Shown: positions 32,866 to 44,063 of the stretch, in pieces
Layout: each line of letters starts with the position of its first letter
How positions within the stretch are numbered: position 1 is the stretch's first letter
Assembly: GCA_917880885.1 (NCBI GenBank)
Contig: OU862920.1
Coordinates: 36,863,019 to 36,927,018 of the forward strand
From: Limnephilus marmoratus
Lineage: Eukaryota > Arthropoda > Insecta > Trichoptera > Limnephilidae
Direction: 5' to 3'
DNA length: 64,000 nt
Position numbers and translations under genes: made by a program
Notes under the pieces: generated by a model
Databases searched by the model: none
What the model saw: the letters and a program-made list of their open reading frames with translations, nothing else
Told to the model about the DNA's origin: nothing

Positions 32866-32910
32866 CTACAGGCCACCTCAGAACAGGAAATCCTAGTGAG
32901 GAGGTCTGTG
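32866..32910 (+). repeat. Conserved hairpin motif, copy 2
   Basis: CTACAGGCCACCTCAGAACA then GGAAATCCTAGTGAGGAGG; see 4904-4949. Confidence 0.6.
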
Positions 32911-33889
32911 AAAAAAAAAATGAATCCATACTTATTATATACATCATACATACATGTACAAACCTTGTTATTGAAATTAAAAAAAAAAAAAGAATAGGTT
33001 GCGATAAATAAGAGATTAGAATCTCTTTTTATTTGATGTGTGTAGCTTCTCTGACGGCTTCGAAATTTTAACAGAAATCTTGTTCAATGAAAATGTTCAG
33101 GAAAACTAATCTACCATAATGGTAGATTATCTTATTGATAAATTTGATTGAATTTTTGAGAAAGTTCTCATGTTGAAATTTTTTATGACAAAATTCTCAT
33201 TTTGAAATTTTTTAATTAATTTATGTTTTTCAAAATCAATATTTTCAACACGAGTTTTAAAATGGTACAATGACCACTCAACAATGTGCAATTCAAACCC
33301 CCTTTGAAAAGTCATTAAAGAAGATAAAATAAAAAAAAAATTAGCCCGTACCTAACCTAACTTAACTCAAATAACAATTACAAATAAGTGATGGAGTTGA
33401 ACATTGTCGAGTTGTCCGGTCACTCTCTGATTTGTCTATGTAACCGAAAATAAAAATAAAGCACTGTGCCACTTGGTTTTATCTATTTTTCTCAATTTTT
33501 TAATATTGAAACGAATCAAATAAGCATTTGAAAATGTCAGCTGTAGCTGAGAAATGTGGGTAGTTTTGTGTTGTTATTACATTCGGTGACGAAAGAAAAA
33601 TAAAAAACTTATTACCAATTACTTCATCATACTTAAATTAAATAGTAATGAGTAAAGACCGGATTATATGCAACAAAAACAGCCCAAAATATGCATGCAA
33701 ATATGCAATAAAAATAGCTAAAATATGCACGAAAATCCATCAAAAGGGCAAAATTTGCAATATGAAATAATACATGAAGTCATATTTTTAAGCATTTTTT
33801 TTATTTTAGTAAGCTATTAGTTCTCAAGGATAACGATCGTATTTTCGAAAATATCAATTACAAAATGTATTCAATGAAATTTACAATTT

Positions 33890-34072
33890 ACCTTTAAAAA
33901 CTTGTATGACTAAGTACTGTTCTAAATGTTCTGTAGACAAATTGCGTCTACGATCGCTTTACATATTTTTGGAAGCGGAAAAGGAGCGTTCTACGTCTAT
34001 TGATGTGATTGGACAGAATTTAAATTTGGGTGCGATTTTTGAACTTATTGTGCTGGGCAAAATTTGACCTGC
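33890..34072 (-). pseudogene. hAT transposase, C-terminal dimerisation domain
   Basis: One frame reads KFKFCPITSIDVERSFSASK, a stop, then DRRRNLSTEHLEQYLVIQVF. SxxVERxFS followed by RxxLxxxxLxxxL is the signature of the hAT C-terminal domain. The in-frame stop and the LINE inserted just upstream show it is dead. Confidence 0.88.
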
Positions 34073-34089
34073 CCCGTTCATGAAGCTAT

Positions 34090-34790
34090 CAATTTTTTAT
34101 TTTTTTTTATTTTCGCCCTTTTACGGGGCTTTTATATAAGTATGAAATTTACAAATTACACTATGATTAAATAATATATAAATACTATTTCTTTAACAAA
34201 GAAATATAATAGGTTTTCGCAACGCAATATATAGTATTTATTGTACATAACTGAACTGCCTCAGTAACAGTATTTTGTATTTGTTTAAAGATAAATTGAA
34301 GATGTCCACTGACTTGGTATAATTATTTCCCTCCATTAGTATTCTGGGCAAAGAGAAATACATATGGTAGTTAGTTCCAGAAGTCAGGATTTATTTCAGT
34401 GCAGAATTTCTGCACTGAAATAAATCCTGACTTCTGGTTTTACGTAGTGGAATCCGGAAGCTTATCAATTCTAGCAATGTCGGACTATCAACTAAATCAT
34501 TTAGAATTTTATATAGAAATACCAAGTCAGTGAAAATTCTTCTGTCGGACAATTTAAGCATATTCATATCATTTAAAATAGTGTTGTAGTTCCACATAAT
34601 TGCTGGAATACCCATTTTAAAATTTAGAAAACGTAAGAATTTGTTTTGTATTCGTTCAACAGCTTGTACATGTATACTATAATGTGGATTCCAGACGGGA
34701 GAATTGTACTCAAGTTGACTTCTAACATAGGCAAAATATAACAGTTTAATAAACTTTATATTGTTAAAATTTCTAGGTAGCCAGGTTAAG
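34090..34790 (-). pseudogene. Jockey/CR1-type LINE 3' end inside the hAT element
   Basis: An uninterrupted frame from about 34790 to 34391 reads LPRNFNNIKFIKLLYFAYVR, SQLEYNSPVWNPHYS, AVERIQNKFLRFL, then a C-terminal part ending FRIPLRKTRSQDLF. Same domain as residues 170-230 of the protein at 18263 but a different lineage. Downstream UTR runs to an A-rich tail (T-run near 34095-34120). The end of the frame lies in a 61-bp palindrome. Confidence 0.85.
34377..34437. repeat. 61-bp near-perfect palindrome
   Basis: Two 30-bp arms, CCAGAAGTCAGGATTTATTT plus CAGTGCAGAA and the exact reverse complement, separated by a single T. Confidence 0.95.
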
Positions 34791-35240
34791 CCTAGTTAAT
34801 TTGGCACAAGGGTTCAAACCCTGGGTTATTGTTCAGTAATTTTTTAAATTTTTCTTTGAGTTTACGCGGGAATAGCTTTGGCAACGAGGAATTCATAAGG
34901 CGAATTTCTTCATAACCTGAGTAGATTCATTCAACGCCAATCCAAACGTTTTCACTAGTCGTGGGGTGATAAGTTCACTAGCCGCGCATTTAGCCATCTG
35001 ACATTTATAGTGTCACTATGTGAACGATGGAGGAGATCGAGCGTAAATATGCAAGATCTCAATTTTTTTGCTAAAATATGCAACTACCACTGAAAAGGGT
35101 CTAAATATGCAAATGCATATGCAAATATGCATTTGCATATAATCCGGTCTTTAGTAATGAGATATGTTATATTTTGAGAAGCACATCATTTTTTTTGTAA
35201 TAACAATAACCAAGGTTTCGATTTACCAAATAATAATTAC

Positions 35241-35308
35241 CAGAGTTGTGTAGAATATGCAAACCATGCACACAATAGGGGATATCAAATGTAGGTTGAT
35301 TCCGGTAA
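35241..35308 (-). CDS. SLC5-family symporter, internal exon b
   Basis: This 68-bp exon is too short for ordinary ORF detection. It was found by looking for the peptide that must follow exon a. With the single base left by exon a it reads VTGINLHLISPIVCMVCIFYTTL, shown here as VTGINLHL then ISPIVCMVCIFYTTL. The acceptor is TTTTCAG and the donor is CTG|GTAATT; it leaves in phase 0. The peptide is one transmembrane helix. Its end, YTTL, joins GGLKA of the next exon, so together they make the sodium:solute symporter signature (Y-T-x-x-G-G-L-x-A), which this intron interrupts. Confidence 0.93.
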
Positions 35309-35446
35309 CTGAAAAGAGAAAAATAATAAGAATTAATAAAATAAATCAGAATTACCGCGAACTGAAAAAAACGGCAACTTGTTACATAAAAATTTCTGTA
35401 ACAAGGTGTGTGCACCCTCTTACACACACTTTATTTATAGTTTCGG

Positions 35447-36407
35447 TGTGTGGCACCTCTAATGCTTGCTTATTGACATTTGGGCATTGGTAATATTGCG
35501 AGCCCTGCAATATTTTTGAATGCAACAGTTGCTGATCCTGGACAAATTCAAATCAGGAGATTTGAAAAGAGAGCTCCTCATTCTTTGAGCAGCCACAGGT
35601 GACCACGGCCACCGTCCCTGTGGCGGGCTCGACGTAATCAAAGAGTCATATTCGCCATTATTTTATCAACATGTGAAGATTGATATATATCCGCGCCCAT
35701 CAGCGGCATCCATCATTGAGGACCATCAGGACAATGATTAAAATCCTGGATCAGCAGCAGAGTACCGTGGGAGCCCATTATTTCTGCTGGTTTAAAAACA
35801 CATCCAGCATCTGCGGACGCAGACATGACAAGACCTTCCGACTACACCTGGAGCCAGAGGTGCTCGCATAGATGCGGCCGAAGATCGCCCACCTTGGCCG
35901 TCATCAACATAGTCGGCTGGCTGGCAACCGCCCTGGGACGGGACGTCGCTGGGAAACCGCGGGACTGGAGGCCTGATTCGTCGCTCCAGCCTGCCGTTCA
36001 GCACATGTCAGCAGCGGAGGGAGCTGACCGCACATCTCCGAAGGCAGCAAGCAGCATCATGGAACGCCTACGTATGGCATCACCCATTCATCAACTTTAA
36101 ACGGTACTAACGCTCCATAACATTGCCCATTCAGATTTACCTGCCAGATTTACCATTCAGATTTGCCCATTTAGTCTAGCCCTGATTTTTATTTGTAAAT
36201 GTTAATAAAGTAATTTAACTGTCTCAAAGCAATAATCTCTTTTATTAAATGACCTATCCTCATACAAAGTATTTTATAGCCGCCTGCTTAAGGTCCACGC
36301 CTGAGATACAAATTCTCCAGAAATAATCTCACTTGTCTCTTGCTCTCCATCTTACATTGGAAGCTTATATATCCATAACATTTTGGCTCCAACGAAATAT
36401 TTTCATA
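35447..36407 (+). mobile_element. LTR of a Ty3/gypsy-like element, single copy
   Basis: Begins near TGTGTGGCACCTC and ends ...TTTTCATAACA. It holds an AATAAA signal (about 36209) and GC-rich central sequence. A primer-binding site follows directly. No second LTR, gag or pol is seen within 1 kb, so only a solo LTR plus leader remains. Frames at 35680-36100 on both strands are LTR sequence, not genes. The left border is approximate. Confidence 0.6.
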
Positions 36408-36412
36408 ACATT

Positions 36413-36430
36413 TTGTGGCGACCGTGACAG
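36413..36430 (+). other. Retroelement primer-binding site
   Basis: TGGCGACCGTGACAGGAC is complementary to a tRNA 3' end with CCA, starting within a few bases of the LTR end. I do not assign the tRNA. Confidence 0.65.
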
Positions 36431-37444
36431 GACTAATGACTGTCAGAATGTCGGGTCGTTTCAACTCGGTTGATCATACCGGTTTGAAATCGAAATTAGA
36501 TAAAAAAAACTTCATATTTATGGCAAAAAAAAAAAAAAAATTTAAGTTAAATGTATGACATTTTATTACTAGTTACATATTTTGTGTTTGTTTATGAGTG
36601 TTTTGATTAGTTACGAGACATACTTGTTTTGAATTTTGTGTTGTATTAGTCTTTAATTTAGACCCTTTTCAATGATGCTCGATACTTGATATGAGAAATC
36701 ATGTTTTCGAGTCATGTGCGACTAATTTTAAATGGGCTAGAATTTTATTGGCTCATAACAACGTAGAGCATAACTTACGACAATATAAAGGTGTGCACGT
36801 ATTAATTTAGACTTGTTGTATTTGAGAAAATAGTTATGTGATTTACAATAAATCACTACAAATAGTACCGTGTGAGAAAAAACATAAAACTCGATTTTAA
36901 ATAGAATTTCAGAATACTTGTTGTATGTTATGTCAGGGTTGGTCATAAAACTCCAAGAACAACCCGAACCACTCAAACAAGTTCCACACCACGTAGTACT
37001 TTGTGTATGCACATGGACCAGTGGCTGGCAATCCTTCCGCCTCCCGTAGGTATCCTCCATCTACAGGCAACGGATCCACTGCCCTCCTACTGACGATGTT
37101 GCACACATGATCCGTACCAGAGTCAGCAACTCATGGCCTGCTGAGCAGACAGCAAGCATCTCTCGCCCTCTGTCTGTCATATAAGGTAAACGTAATCGAC
37201 GCCGGATCGATACGTTGCGGTTGGGGTACAAGCCCACCCTTATCTTTGGAACTTGATAATAATGACGTTTCGTCATTGTCTATTTATTTCTCCAAGTCTT
37301 AATACTATTTTGTGTAAATTGTACTTTATTTATACAAGAATGATAATAAATATCACTTAATGTTGTTGTTATTGTTATTACTGTTAATGTACGTTGTAGT
37401 TGTACGTTGTTGTTGTTATTGCTATATTTTTTTTTTTTTTTTAA

Positions 37445-37615
37445 ATGTGTATGTTGCCCATTTAAATGAATATTTTTTAGTTTATTTAAATCAATATGTA
37501 AGTAGCCCATTGAAATAAAAAAAAATTTTGTCCATTTAAATTAATATGTAAGTAGCTCAAAAAAAAATTTTTTTTTTTTTTCATTTAAATTTCTATGTAA
37601 GTAGCCCATTTAAAT
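37445..37615 (+). repeat. AT-rich tandem array, about 55-bp period
   Basis: Four units sharing ATATGTAAGTAGCCCATTTA; units separated by A- or T-runs. Confidence 0.8.
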
Positions 37616-38644
37616 GAAAATTTAAAACGTCAGTCAGACATTAGTAAATAAACAATTTACAAGTATAATTTATAGTAGGTTTTGACAGAGCTTTATACAA
37701 ATTTTCCACTCGAAGCAAAAACGAATTACCCGCATTGTCATTAAAATCTCAGTAAATATCTTAAATATTTGAATAATCTTTAATAATTATCCTCCATTCC
37801 TATTTAAACACATAATAAATTGATTTGTCTTCGCTATTAGGTTTTCTGACATGTAAACACAACAGTGTTTTGACGTATGCCGAAGTCATAGGTAAAATGT
37901 AACGAGAAACTGTCATAGACAATCCGAGGTATTCTTAGAACAGCTAGCATTGATTGGTTCCGGACAGAAAAAAAAAATTATAGAGCTCTACTTAGCACAT
38001 TGTCCATAGTCTATGACCGATTTCTATGCTTTCAAACAATAACAATGAAAATGACAATCCATTTTAGGTTACAGAAGGTAAGGATTTCAGGTCCCATGCA
38101 TAACTGTGTGGTATTGTAAAAACAATAAATACGAGATTAATCATTTATAAGGTGCCCACAATATAATTACGCAAAGTATCCCTTTACGAATTCCCGCCGG
38201 TAATAGTGCCAGTGAATTGAAATAATGAGATTTGTTGATATTTCCAATCACCGTCACTGCAATCATAGGTTATGACCGCGACCAAGTTTAATAAATACAA
38301 ACGAAATTAAGACCTCCACTGAACAGATGAATAATAATTTTTGGGCTTTATACATTACAGGGCGAAGAAAACATTTTCAGGAATGCTATAAATCGGGACC
38401 AGACAGCGTATGGAGCGCCATATTATGTAACAAACTTTAAACAAAAAAAAAAAATAACCCGTGAAAAACGAGGTGAATAAAATACACCGTAAAACCCCTG
38501 AAATTGAGTGACTTTTTTGTTTTCATTCTGCTGAGGAGTAGACTGACGGGCGTGCATTTTAAATATGTACTATTTTTTTGGAAGTTACTTGTTGAATTTT
38601 GTTTGTTGTTTATTATTTTTTTATAAATATTTTCATATGAAAAC

Positions 38645-38972
38645 TAGCTGACCTGGCCACGCGTTACTGTGGCTAACGAAACACAACGCCATCTATTGGA
38701 TGGTTACGCAACCTTTATAACCACCGCCATCTGTTAATTTGCATACAAATCAAATCTTCACCGCCCGCTTGCCAATCCGCTGTTCCACCACATATAGACA
38801 TTCTCCTTTTTATATTATATATATTTTAACCAATTTATACAAAATCTTGACAAATTATGTACCTGAACCTGCCTCATGAATATATCTATATATTGGTGAA
38901 AACTGCATGAAAATCCGTTCAGCAGTTTTTGAGCTTATCGCGAATAGACAGACTTTAATTTATAACATGCAG
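38645..38972 (-). mobile_element. Helitron-like repeat, copy 2
   Basis: Left edge CTAGCTGACCTGGCCACGCG is, on the minus strand, a GC hairpin followed by CAGCTAG|T. Shares GGTGAAAACTGCATGAAAAT and GAGCTTATCGCGAATAGACA with copies at 11571 and 47827. Confidence 0.6.
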
Positions 38973-39107
38973 ATGTTAATTTATAACATGTTTTGCAGGA
39001 AATGGTGAATAAAAACCATACATAAGAACCTATAAAGTTTTTATTAACGTTCACGAAATCATAGATCTGTTGGCACAACCCATCTTTAAAAAAATATTCA
39101 AAAAAAA

Positions 39108-39365
39108 ATCCTGTGCAGTTAACACGTGGTAGAAGCGAAACTTTACCAAAACAATCTCAACCAATGAAGAACCAAGGACCCTTGAAAAGTGTGATCATAA
39201 TCAAAGCGGCCAATGAGCGCAGGCCGCAGACCCAGCATCATTTCCGTTTTATATCTCAACCATTAGGAGCCTTGATAGGAGTTTGATGCTTTGCAGGTGC
39301 TGTATGCGTCATTTCCGTTTCAACCGAATTCCAAAGCTCAACCAGGCTATAGAAGTTTCAATTTA
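39108..39365 (+). repeat. Repeat family R, variant copy
   Basis: CACGTGGTAGAAGCGAAAC at the left, CATAATCAAAGCGGCCAATG in the middle, AAGCTCAACCAGG at the right. Same subfamily as copy 3. Confidence 0.7.
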
Positions 39366-40194
39366 AGAAAATCGGTTAGTAAAAATAATAATTTGTATTG
39401 TTTGTCTGTAACTCGATTTAAATGAACTCTAGAACTTGGATTTACTTTGTTTGCATTGTGTTATCATTTGCATTCGTTCGGAGAATTCAGATTTGCGGTA
39501 AAGTACTTACCTAAAATATATTTTTAACAGAAAATGATTTTAATTGCCGCTATCAAAAAAATTCTGATTTGTCGAGAATTCAGACAATCCGTGATTATTC
39601 ATGGGTTTGCGCTGATATTTTTTTACCAGATGATTACCAATATTATTTCAGTGGTATGGAACCCCGAAGAAGTACAGTACAGAGGGAAATAAAAAAATCG
39701 TGCTTACGACTGCAGTTTTTGCTAGTCAAAAATACGAGCAGTAACCTAAACAAACCTTTGTTAGCTAACCTAACCTAATCTAATCTCTGCCACGATTGAA
39801 CTAGTTGACGAAAAGTAAAAAAAAATAATAAAGAATAAGTTAAAGCGATTTAAAAAAAATGTCTAGCTATAGTCTTACTGACAAGACGATTACCACGTGC
39901 TCAGCTTTTACAAGAGATTTGATTTCTTTATATCGTTTGCATTGCACAATAGGTTATGCTTAAATTGTTTTGTTGTTTGAAAAGTTGGAAAGAAACATTC
40001 TACGTATCCTTTTGAGACAGCAACAGATATTGTAGAACTTACTATCAAAATCTACTCCAAGCGTGCTTATATTGTAGATGATACCGGCTTCAGATGGGTG
40101 AGCATTGTCAATAACTGTCATATAAGAAGAAATTAAATTTAATTTAATTTAAATTTAGAAAAAAAACGCTCCTTCAATGATTGAAAAATCACTT

Positions 40195-40735
40195 GGTGAC
40201 ATCATTTTTCTTCAGACTTTATGTCCGGGTAAAATCTTCCCCACAGGAAAAACTTATCTCTTTCACACACTTTTCCACAAATGATCATCTAGTCAATTCA
40301 CGCTATGCAATAGCACTATATAAGTGTAACAAATACAAAACAATACAAGAAGTCAACCTACCAGGGACCAAATGAGAAAATAATTCACCGACTCCAGATA
40401 TTTTCATATCAGAGGGTTCGGCTCGGTAGAACTCCCAATTGGACTTATAAATCCTACTGATCCCTCAATATAAATATTTAAAAAATCTTTTGTAATCCTA
40501 CATGTATTTAAAATGACTGATTTTTGCATTTTTATATATAAATTCTTTGACGAATCTAATATGTCTAAATATTGAATGAGAGAGCTAGGTATAATGGCAG
40601 TAGCCGAAATAACAAATGGTAATGTTTTTATAGTCTGAGAATCCCAAATTCTTTTAATCTCATTTACTAAATCTGTATATTTTCTTATGTTTTCAGAAAC
40701 AGATTTTTGAATATATTATTATGTAAATATTTCTT
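40195..40735 (-). pseudogene. RLE-type LINE, 3' end, copy E
   Basis: Matches the last 110 codons and 3' UTR of the element at 46097-47775 (IEGSVGFI, LNTCRITKDF region) with several changes; 5'-truncated and without a long frame. Confidence 0.82.
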
Positions 40736-40769
40736 ATTAAAATAGTGGTAAGAAAGAAATTTTGTCCAT

Positions 40770-41390
40770 GTTAATAATAATAATAATCTTTATTCAATGA
40801 AATAACAACAATATAACTAAAAAAATTACATGCTCAATGTAGTTTACAAATAGATTACATCAATCAGTACAGAAAAATTAACAAATAGAAAGTAACGTAA
40901 GAAAGGTTACTCAGGAGTAGTATAGTTATACAGTATTTTTAGTTGTGCATAGCCTGCCTCACTAGGTGAACCCGTATTGAGGCAGAATTTTTGTTAATTG
41001 TTTCTCGCAATTTTATCTATGGTTTTTTTATAAATGTGTAAAGTAGGTTTCCATACAGCAAAAACTTTATTTTAGTTAACATTATTGTTTGCATATACCT
41101 ACACAATTCATAAACTGCAATGTTATTACTACAATAACAACTGTCAATGACTGGGTGTTTGGGTGAGGGCACCAGTATAGGCTCGATCATTAGAATGTAT
41201 CCATATTTTAACATATTTTTTAAACTCTCTCTGTGTTTGACTCAGTTTGATGTTTTCTGGGAGAATGTTGAATATTTTTGTGGCAAAGTATCTAAAGCTA
41301 CGTTGACCAAAGGTGGAAGAGAGTGCTGGAACTTGCAATATGTCTTTGTTGGAGTTACGTGTAATAGCAGAATCATTTTAACAAAATAAA
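40770..41390 (-). pseudogene. LINE 3' end, second lineage (Jockey-like)
   Basis: The frame STFGQRSFRYFATKIFNILP, ENIKLSQTQREFKKYVKIW ends this ORF2. The 3' UTR runs to 40775 with AATAAAG and a (TAA)n tail. The same end occurs at 56290-56700 on the plus strand. Confidence 0.78.
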
Positions 41391-41844
41391 ATACTAAACT
41401 TTGTTTTCACCGCTATTAAATTAAAATTATCAACGTGTTTCATTAATGATTCTTAGTCAGGATATAAAGTTTACAACATACAAAGAATACAAAGATTCTC
41501 ACTATTTTCGTTTAATTAAAATAAATTACATTTCTGACCAAATCGGGATGACAGAACACTAATAAAGGGTCTGAATTATGAGATAAGCCAAATAGAAATC
41601 ACGGAAAACCTAAAATACGAAATGCCAATTTTCCGTTATTTGCGATGGGCCGCGCTGATCACAAAAATATTCAATTTATTTTCTTGCAAAATGACAAATT
41701 CTACCACTGATTCAACAAGTCCACAAGTGGTCGATAAAACTGCTATATTTGTTTATATCTCACTTGCAGTAGTTCATGCATATTGAATGTCTCACCAACG
41801 GGGCCGATTGCTTAATTTATTAACCAATAGTGAGTTGGTCCTAC

Positions 41845-41962
41845 CTTGACTGAAGGCGAGGGCGGGGACGTATATCACGATGGGTATGTACAGCAGCATT
41901 TTTATCACGAATATGACGGAGCCGAGGACTCGGACGGACTGGTTGAACCTCAAGTTAAGGTA
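41845..41962 (-). CDS. SLC5-family sodium/solute symporter, internal exon a (first in window)
   Basis: The exon begins after a TTTCCAG acceptor and ends at a G|GTAGGA donor. It enters in phase 0 and leaves one base of a split codon. It encodes YLNLRFNQSVRVLGSV followed by a hydrophobic helix containing KMLLYIPIVIYVPALAF. This is the conserved stretch after the 'SSYEYLELRF' type segment of SLC5 transporters (multivitamin, monocarboxylate and iodide transporter branch). These proteins use the Na+ gradient to import small organic acids or vitamins across the plasma membrane. The missing N-terminal exons, including the residues just before YL, were not found up to position 64000. The family is firm; the substrate is not. 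Confidence 0.93.
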
Positions 41963-42003
41963 CTGGAAAACCAAAAAAAATATAGTAAGTACTTAGTATA
42001 TAA

Positions 42004-42450
42004 ATGTAGTGTTGGTTTTTTATAATATCTTGCTTCATAGCGATCCGGGTGAATTCCGGGATTTACAGCCATATTAAGAACAAGGGTTGCTGGACTGAGA
42101 GGAAGGATAACAACTCCAGAAATATTCTCATCATAGAATCCCGTCGGACTCTCCCGGTCTTCTAACCTGATTGAGCATAGAAGACATTGCAGTAAAATAT
42201 TGGCTCCCACAATCTCAGATCCGATGGACCAACGCTCAATACTCTCTTTTCTTACTTTTTTGTCTATTTTATTTTTCTTTATTTCCTCTGTTTCCTTATT
42301 TTTGATTTTATTTTTATCTTTAGTTTTTGACATTTGCATGAAACTCGTCTAAAAATTTTGTTTAAGGAACCCAGCCGAGGAATTGAACTCACGACACCTG
42401 GGTGGGAACCTGACGCACTTGACAACAAAGCCACTGACCACGACCAGTCG
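42004..42450 (-). mobile_element. tRNA-derived SINE, family C
   Basis: Minus-strand head at about 42365-42445: A-box-like GTCAGTGGCTTTGTTGTCAA and B box GAGTTCAATTCC. The body continues to about 42004. The 129-codon minus frame is the SINE body. A partial relative is at 52484-52560. Confidence 0.65.
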
Positions 42451-42565
42451 AAACTCGAAACACTTTCCGATGTTTATGTTTGTTTGCTACTCTATAATAT
42501 GATTACCCTGCTTTTAGTTTTTTTTTTAACTTTGAAAATATTGTTATATAATATAAAAGCTAGTA

Positions 42566-42965
42566 CAAGGTGTTAAGGGACATACTAGACTTACTTTTAC
42601 TAGTGATTCTGACGTTAGTGAAAAGTGTAAATGAAAATTTGGTCTCCGGGGGTTCACGTGTATGTTTTTTTCTCTCAACTTATAACATAAAAAAACAGGA
42701 GGTATTGGGCAGGTTGGGTCGGGGTGAGGAGTTACTCGGCTTAGTAACCAGTGATGACATGTGGATGAAAAAAAATTGTTCGGTTTCGAAGCAAAAAAAA
42801 ATTTAAAAACAAAACCAAAGTCACCATAGATAAGTTTTAAGATTTTCACGGCCAAAAGCATGACCGGAAAAAAGTTAGACCAAAAATTAATTTACATTTT
42901 TTACTCCAAATAATGCAAGAAACCTCTAGTTTAAAGTAAGTAAAGTACGTTCCTTAACACCCTTT
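42566..42965. mobile_element. TIR element of 400 bp
   Basis: Left AAGGTGTTAAGGGACATACT and right GTTCCTTAACACCCTT are inverted, followed inwards by CTTACTTTTACTAGT/TAAAGTAAGTAAAG. No transposase. Target duplication not clear. Confidence 0.7.
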
Positions 42966-42982
42966 AAATACAAAAAGTATTA

Positions 42983-43147
42983 GGGGGCATACGTTAATTA
43001 CGCGAGCTCAAAAGGGGGTGGGGGGGGGGAGTCCAGCAAAATCTCACGTTACTTGAAAATAATATACGAAGTGGCCCAAATTTATTTCACCAAGGGGGGG
43101 AGTCTATATTGGAAGAAAAACTACTCTCGTAATTAATGTATGCCCCC
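42983..43147. mobile_element. MITE, 165 bp, TTA target duplication
   Basis: Termini GGGGGCATACGTTAATTACG and CGTAATTAATGTATGCCCCC; TTA at 42980-42982 and 43148-43150. Poly(G) blocks inside. Different terminal sequence from the 1424 family but the same organisation. Confidence 0.9.
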
Positions 43148-43189
43148 TTAATTGAGTCCTTACCCGGAATAATATTGGAATAAAAACCT

Positions 43190-43335
43190 GGACAAACCTA
43201 GGTAGAACCCCATGAACCTGGGCACCGCTCCTAAGTCACCGAACGTAGCGAATCATCTGGAGTGACTTACGGTAGAGATGTTGGTTACGCTATACATGGT
43301 TCAAAAGACGGGGGTACCCATACCCGCCACTAAAA
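43190..43335 (-). mobile_element. SINE family B, degraded partial copy
   Basis: CCATGAACCTGGGCACC, AACGTAGCGAATCATCTGG and GGTACCCATACCCGCC match the 5' half only. Confidence 0.6.
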
Positions 43336-43446
43336 TTGTACAAATGTGGAGATTGTTTATTAAAAAAAACGAGTGTGCTTTAGACCACATGACTGAAGTA
43401 AAACTTCATTAACTTATATCTCCCTCTCAACTTCCGTTCGCTTCGC

Positions 43447-43584
43447 CCGATCACACTTTTCATAACGCTCTCGTCACCAGCTTACTCCCCAAGTCAAGCG
43501 TGCGTAAAGGCCCGACCGTTCGCCTCGTCAGATCACACTTTTCGTAACGCTCTCGTCATGCATTCACCAGCTTACTCCCCAAGT
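43447..43584 (+). repeat. Direct duplication, two units of about 50-55 bp
   Basis: GATCACACTTTTCATAACGC ... CCAGCTTACTCCCCAAGTC occurs at 43448-43495 and again at 43529-43583 (with TCGTAACGC). An AT-rich (TTTA)n run follows at 43585-43645. Confidence 0.8.
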
Positions 43585-44063
43585 CTAATATTTTTTATTT
43601 TTTATTTATTTATTTATTTATTTTTTTTATTTATTATTTTTTAGCATATAAAATATAATGTAGGTACATTTAGATGATGTATTAATTTGCTTACATGTTC
43701 ATATTCAAATATGTTAATACCACTCTTCCATGGAAGCGTTAGCTTGTGTCTGGAAGAGTAGTGTACATTTTTTAATGCTATATTTAAGTTCTTAAATTAC
43801 AATGTGAATGTAAAAAACAATAAGTTGTAAGTTCGGTGATATGTAATTATAAGTATTTATCTACTATCAAAACAATTTTACTGTTTGGATAATGTGTCTA
43901 GAATTATTGTAATTAGTTGCTAAAAACAATACAAAATTTAACTTATTTGAAGAATGGAGTATCACTTGGAAACTGAGTTATAAACTGAATAATATATGTT
44001 TAAGTAGTTAAAATGCTGGCCATATAATTCTGAAATTTGCACATTTAAATAAAAATTAATATA

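Larger units (their letters stand above)
33653..35153 (-). mobile_element. hAT transposon with 8-bp target duplication
   Basis: Termini TAAAGACCGGATTATATGCA and exact inverse. GTAATGAG is duplicated at 33645-33652 and 35154-35161. ATATGCA motifs are clustered at both ends, as expected for transposase sites. The minus strand carries the end of a hAT transposase (33890-34072). A LINE 3' end (about 34090-34790) is inserted after it. Confidence 0.93.
29136..35240 (-). other. Intron between SLC5 exons b and c (6.1 kb)
   Basis: Contains the heat-shock-element-like array, a 12-bp tandem repeat, a short perfect hairpin, a SINE tail and a hAT element, all listed separately. Nothing recognisable in 29170-29400, 30190-30770, 31200-31555 and 31760-32865. 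Confidence 0.8.
35309..41844 (-). other. Intron between SLC5 exons a and b (6.5 kb)
   Basis: Contains an LTR with primer-binding site, a 55-bp tandem array, a Helitron-like repeat and two LINE 3' ends. Nothing recognisable in 36520-37440 (a GC-richer patch at 36960-37260 has short frames but no family match), 37620-38640, 39365-40190 and 41480-41844. Confidence 0.8.
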
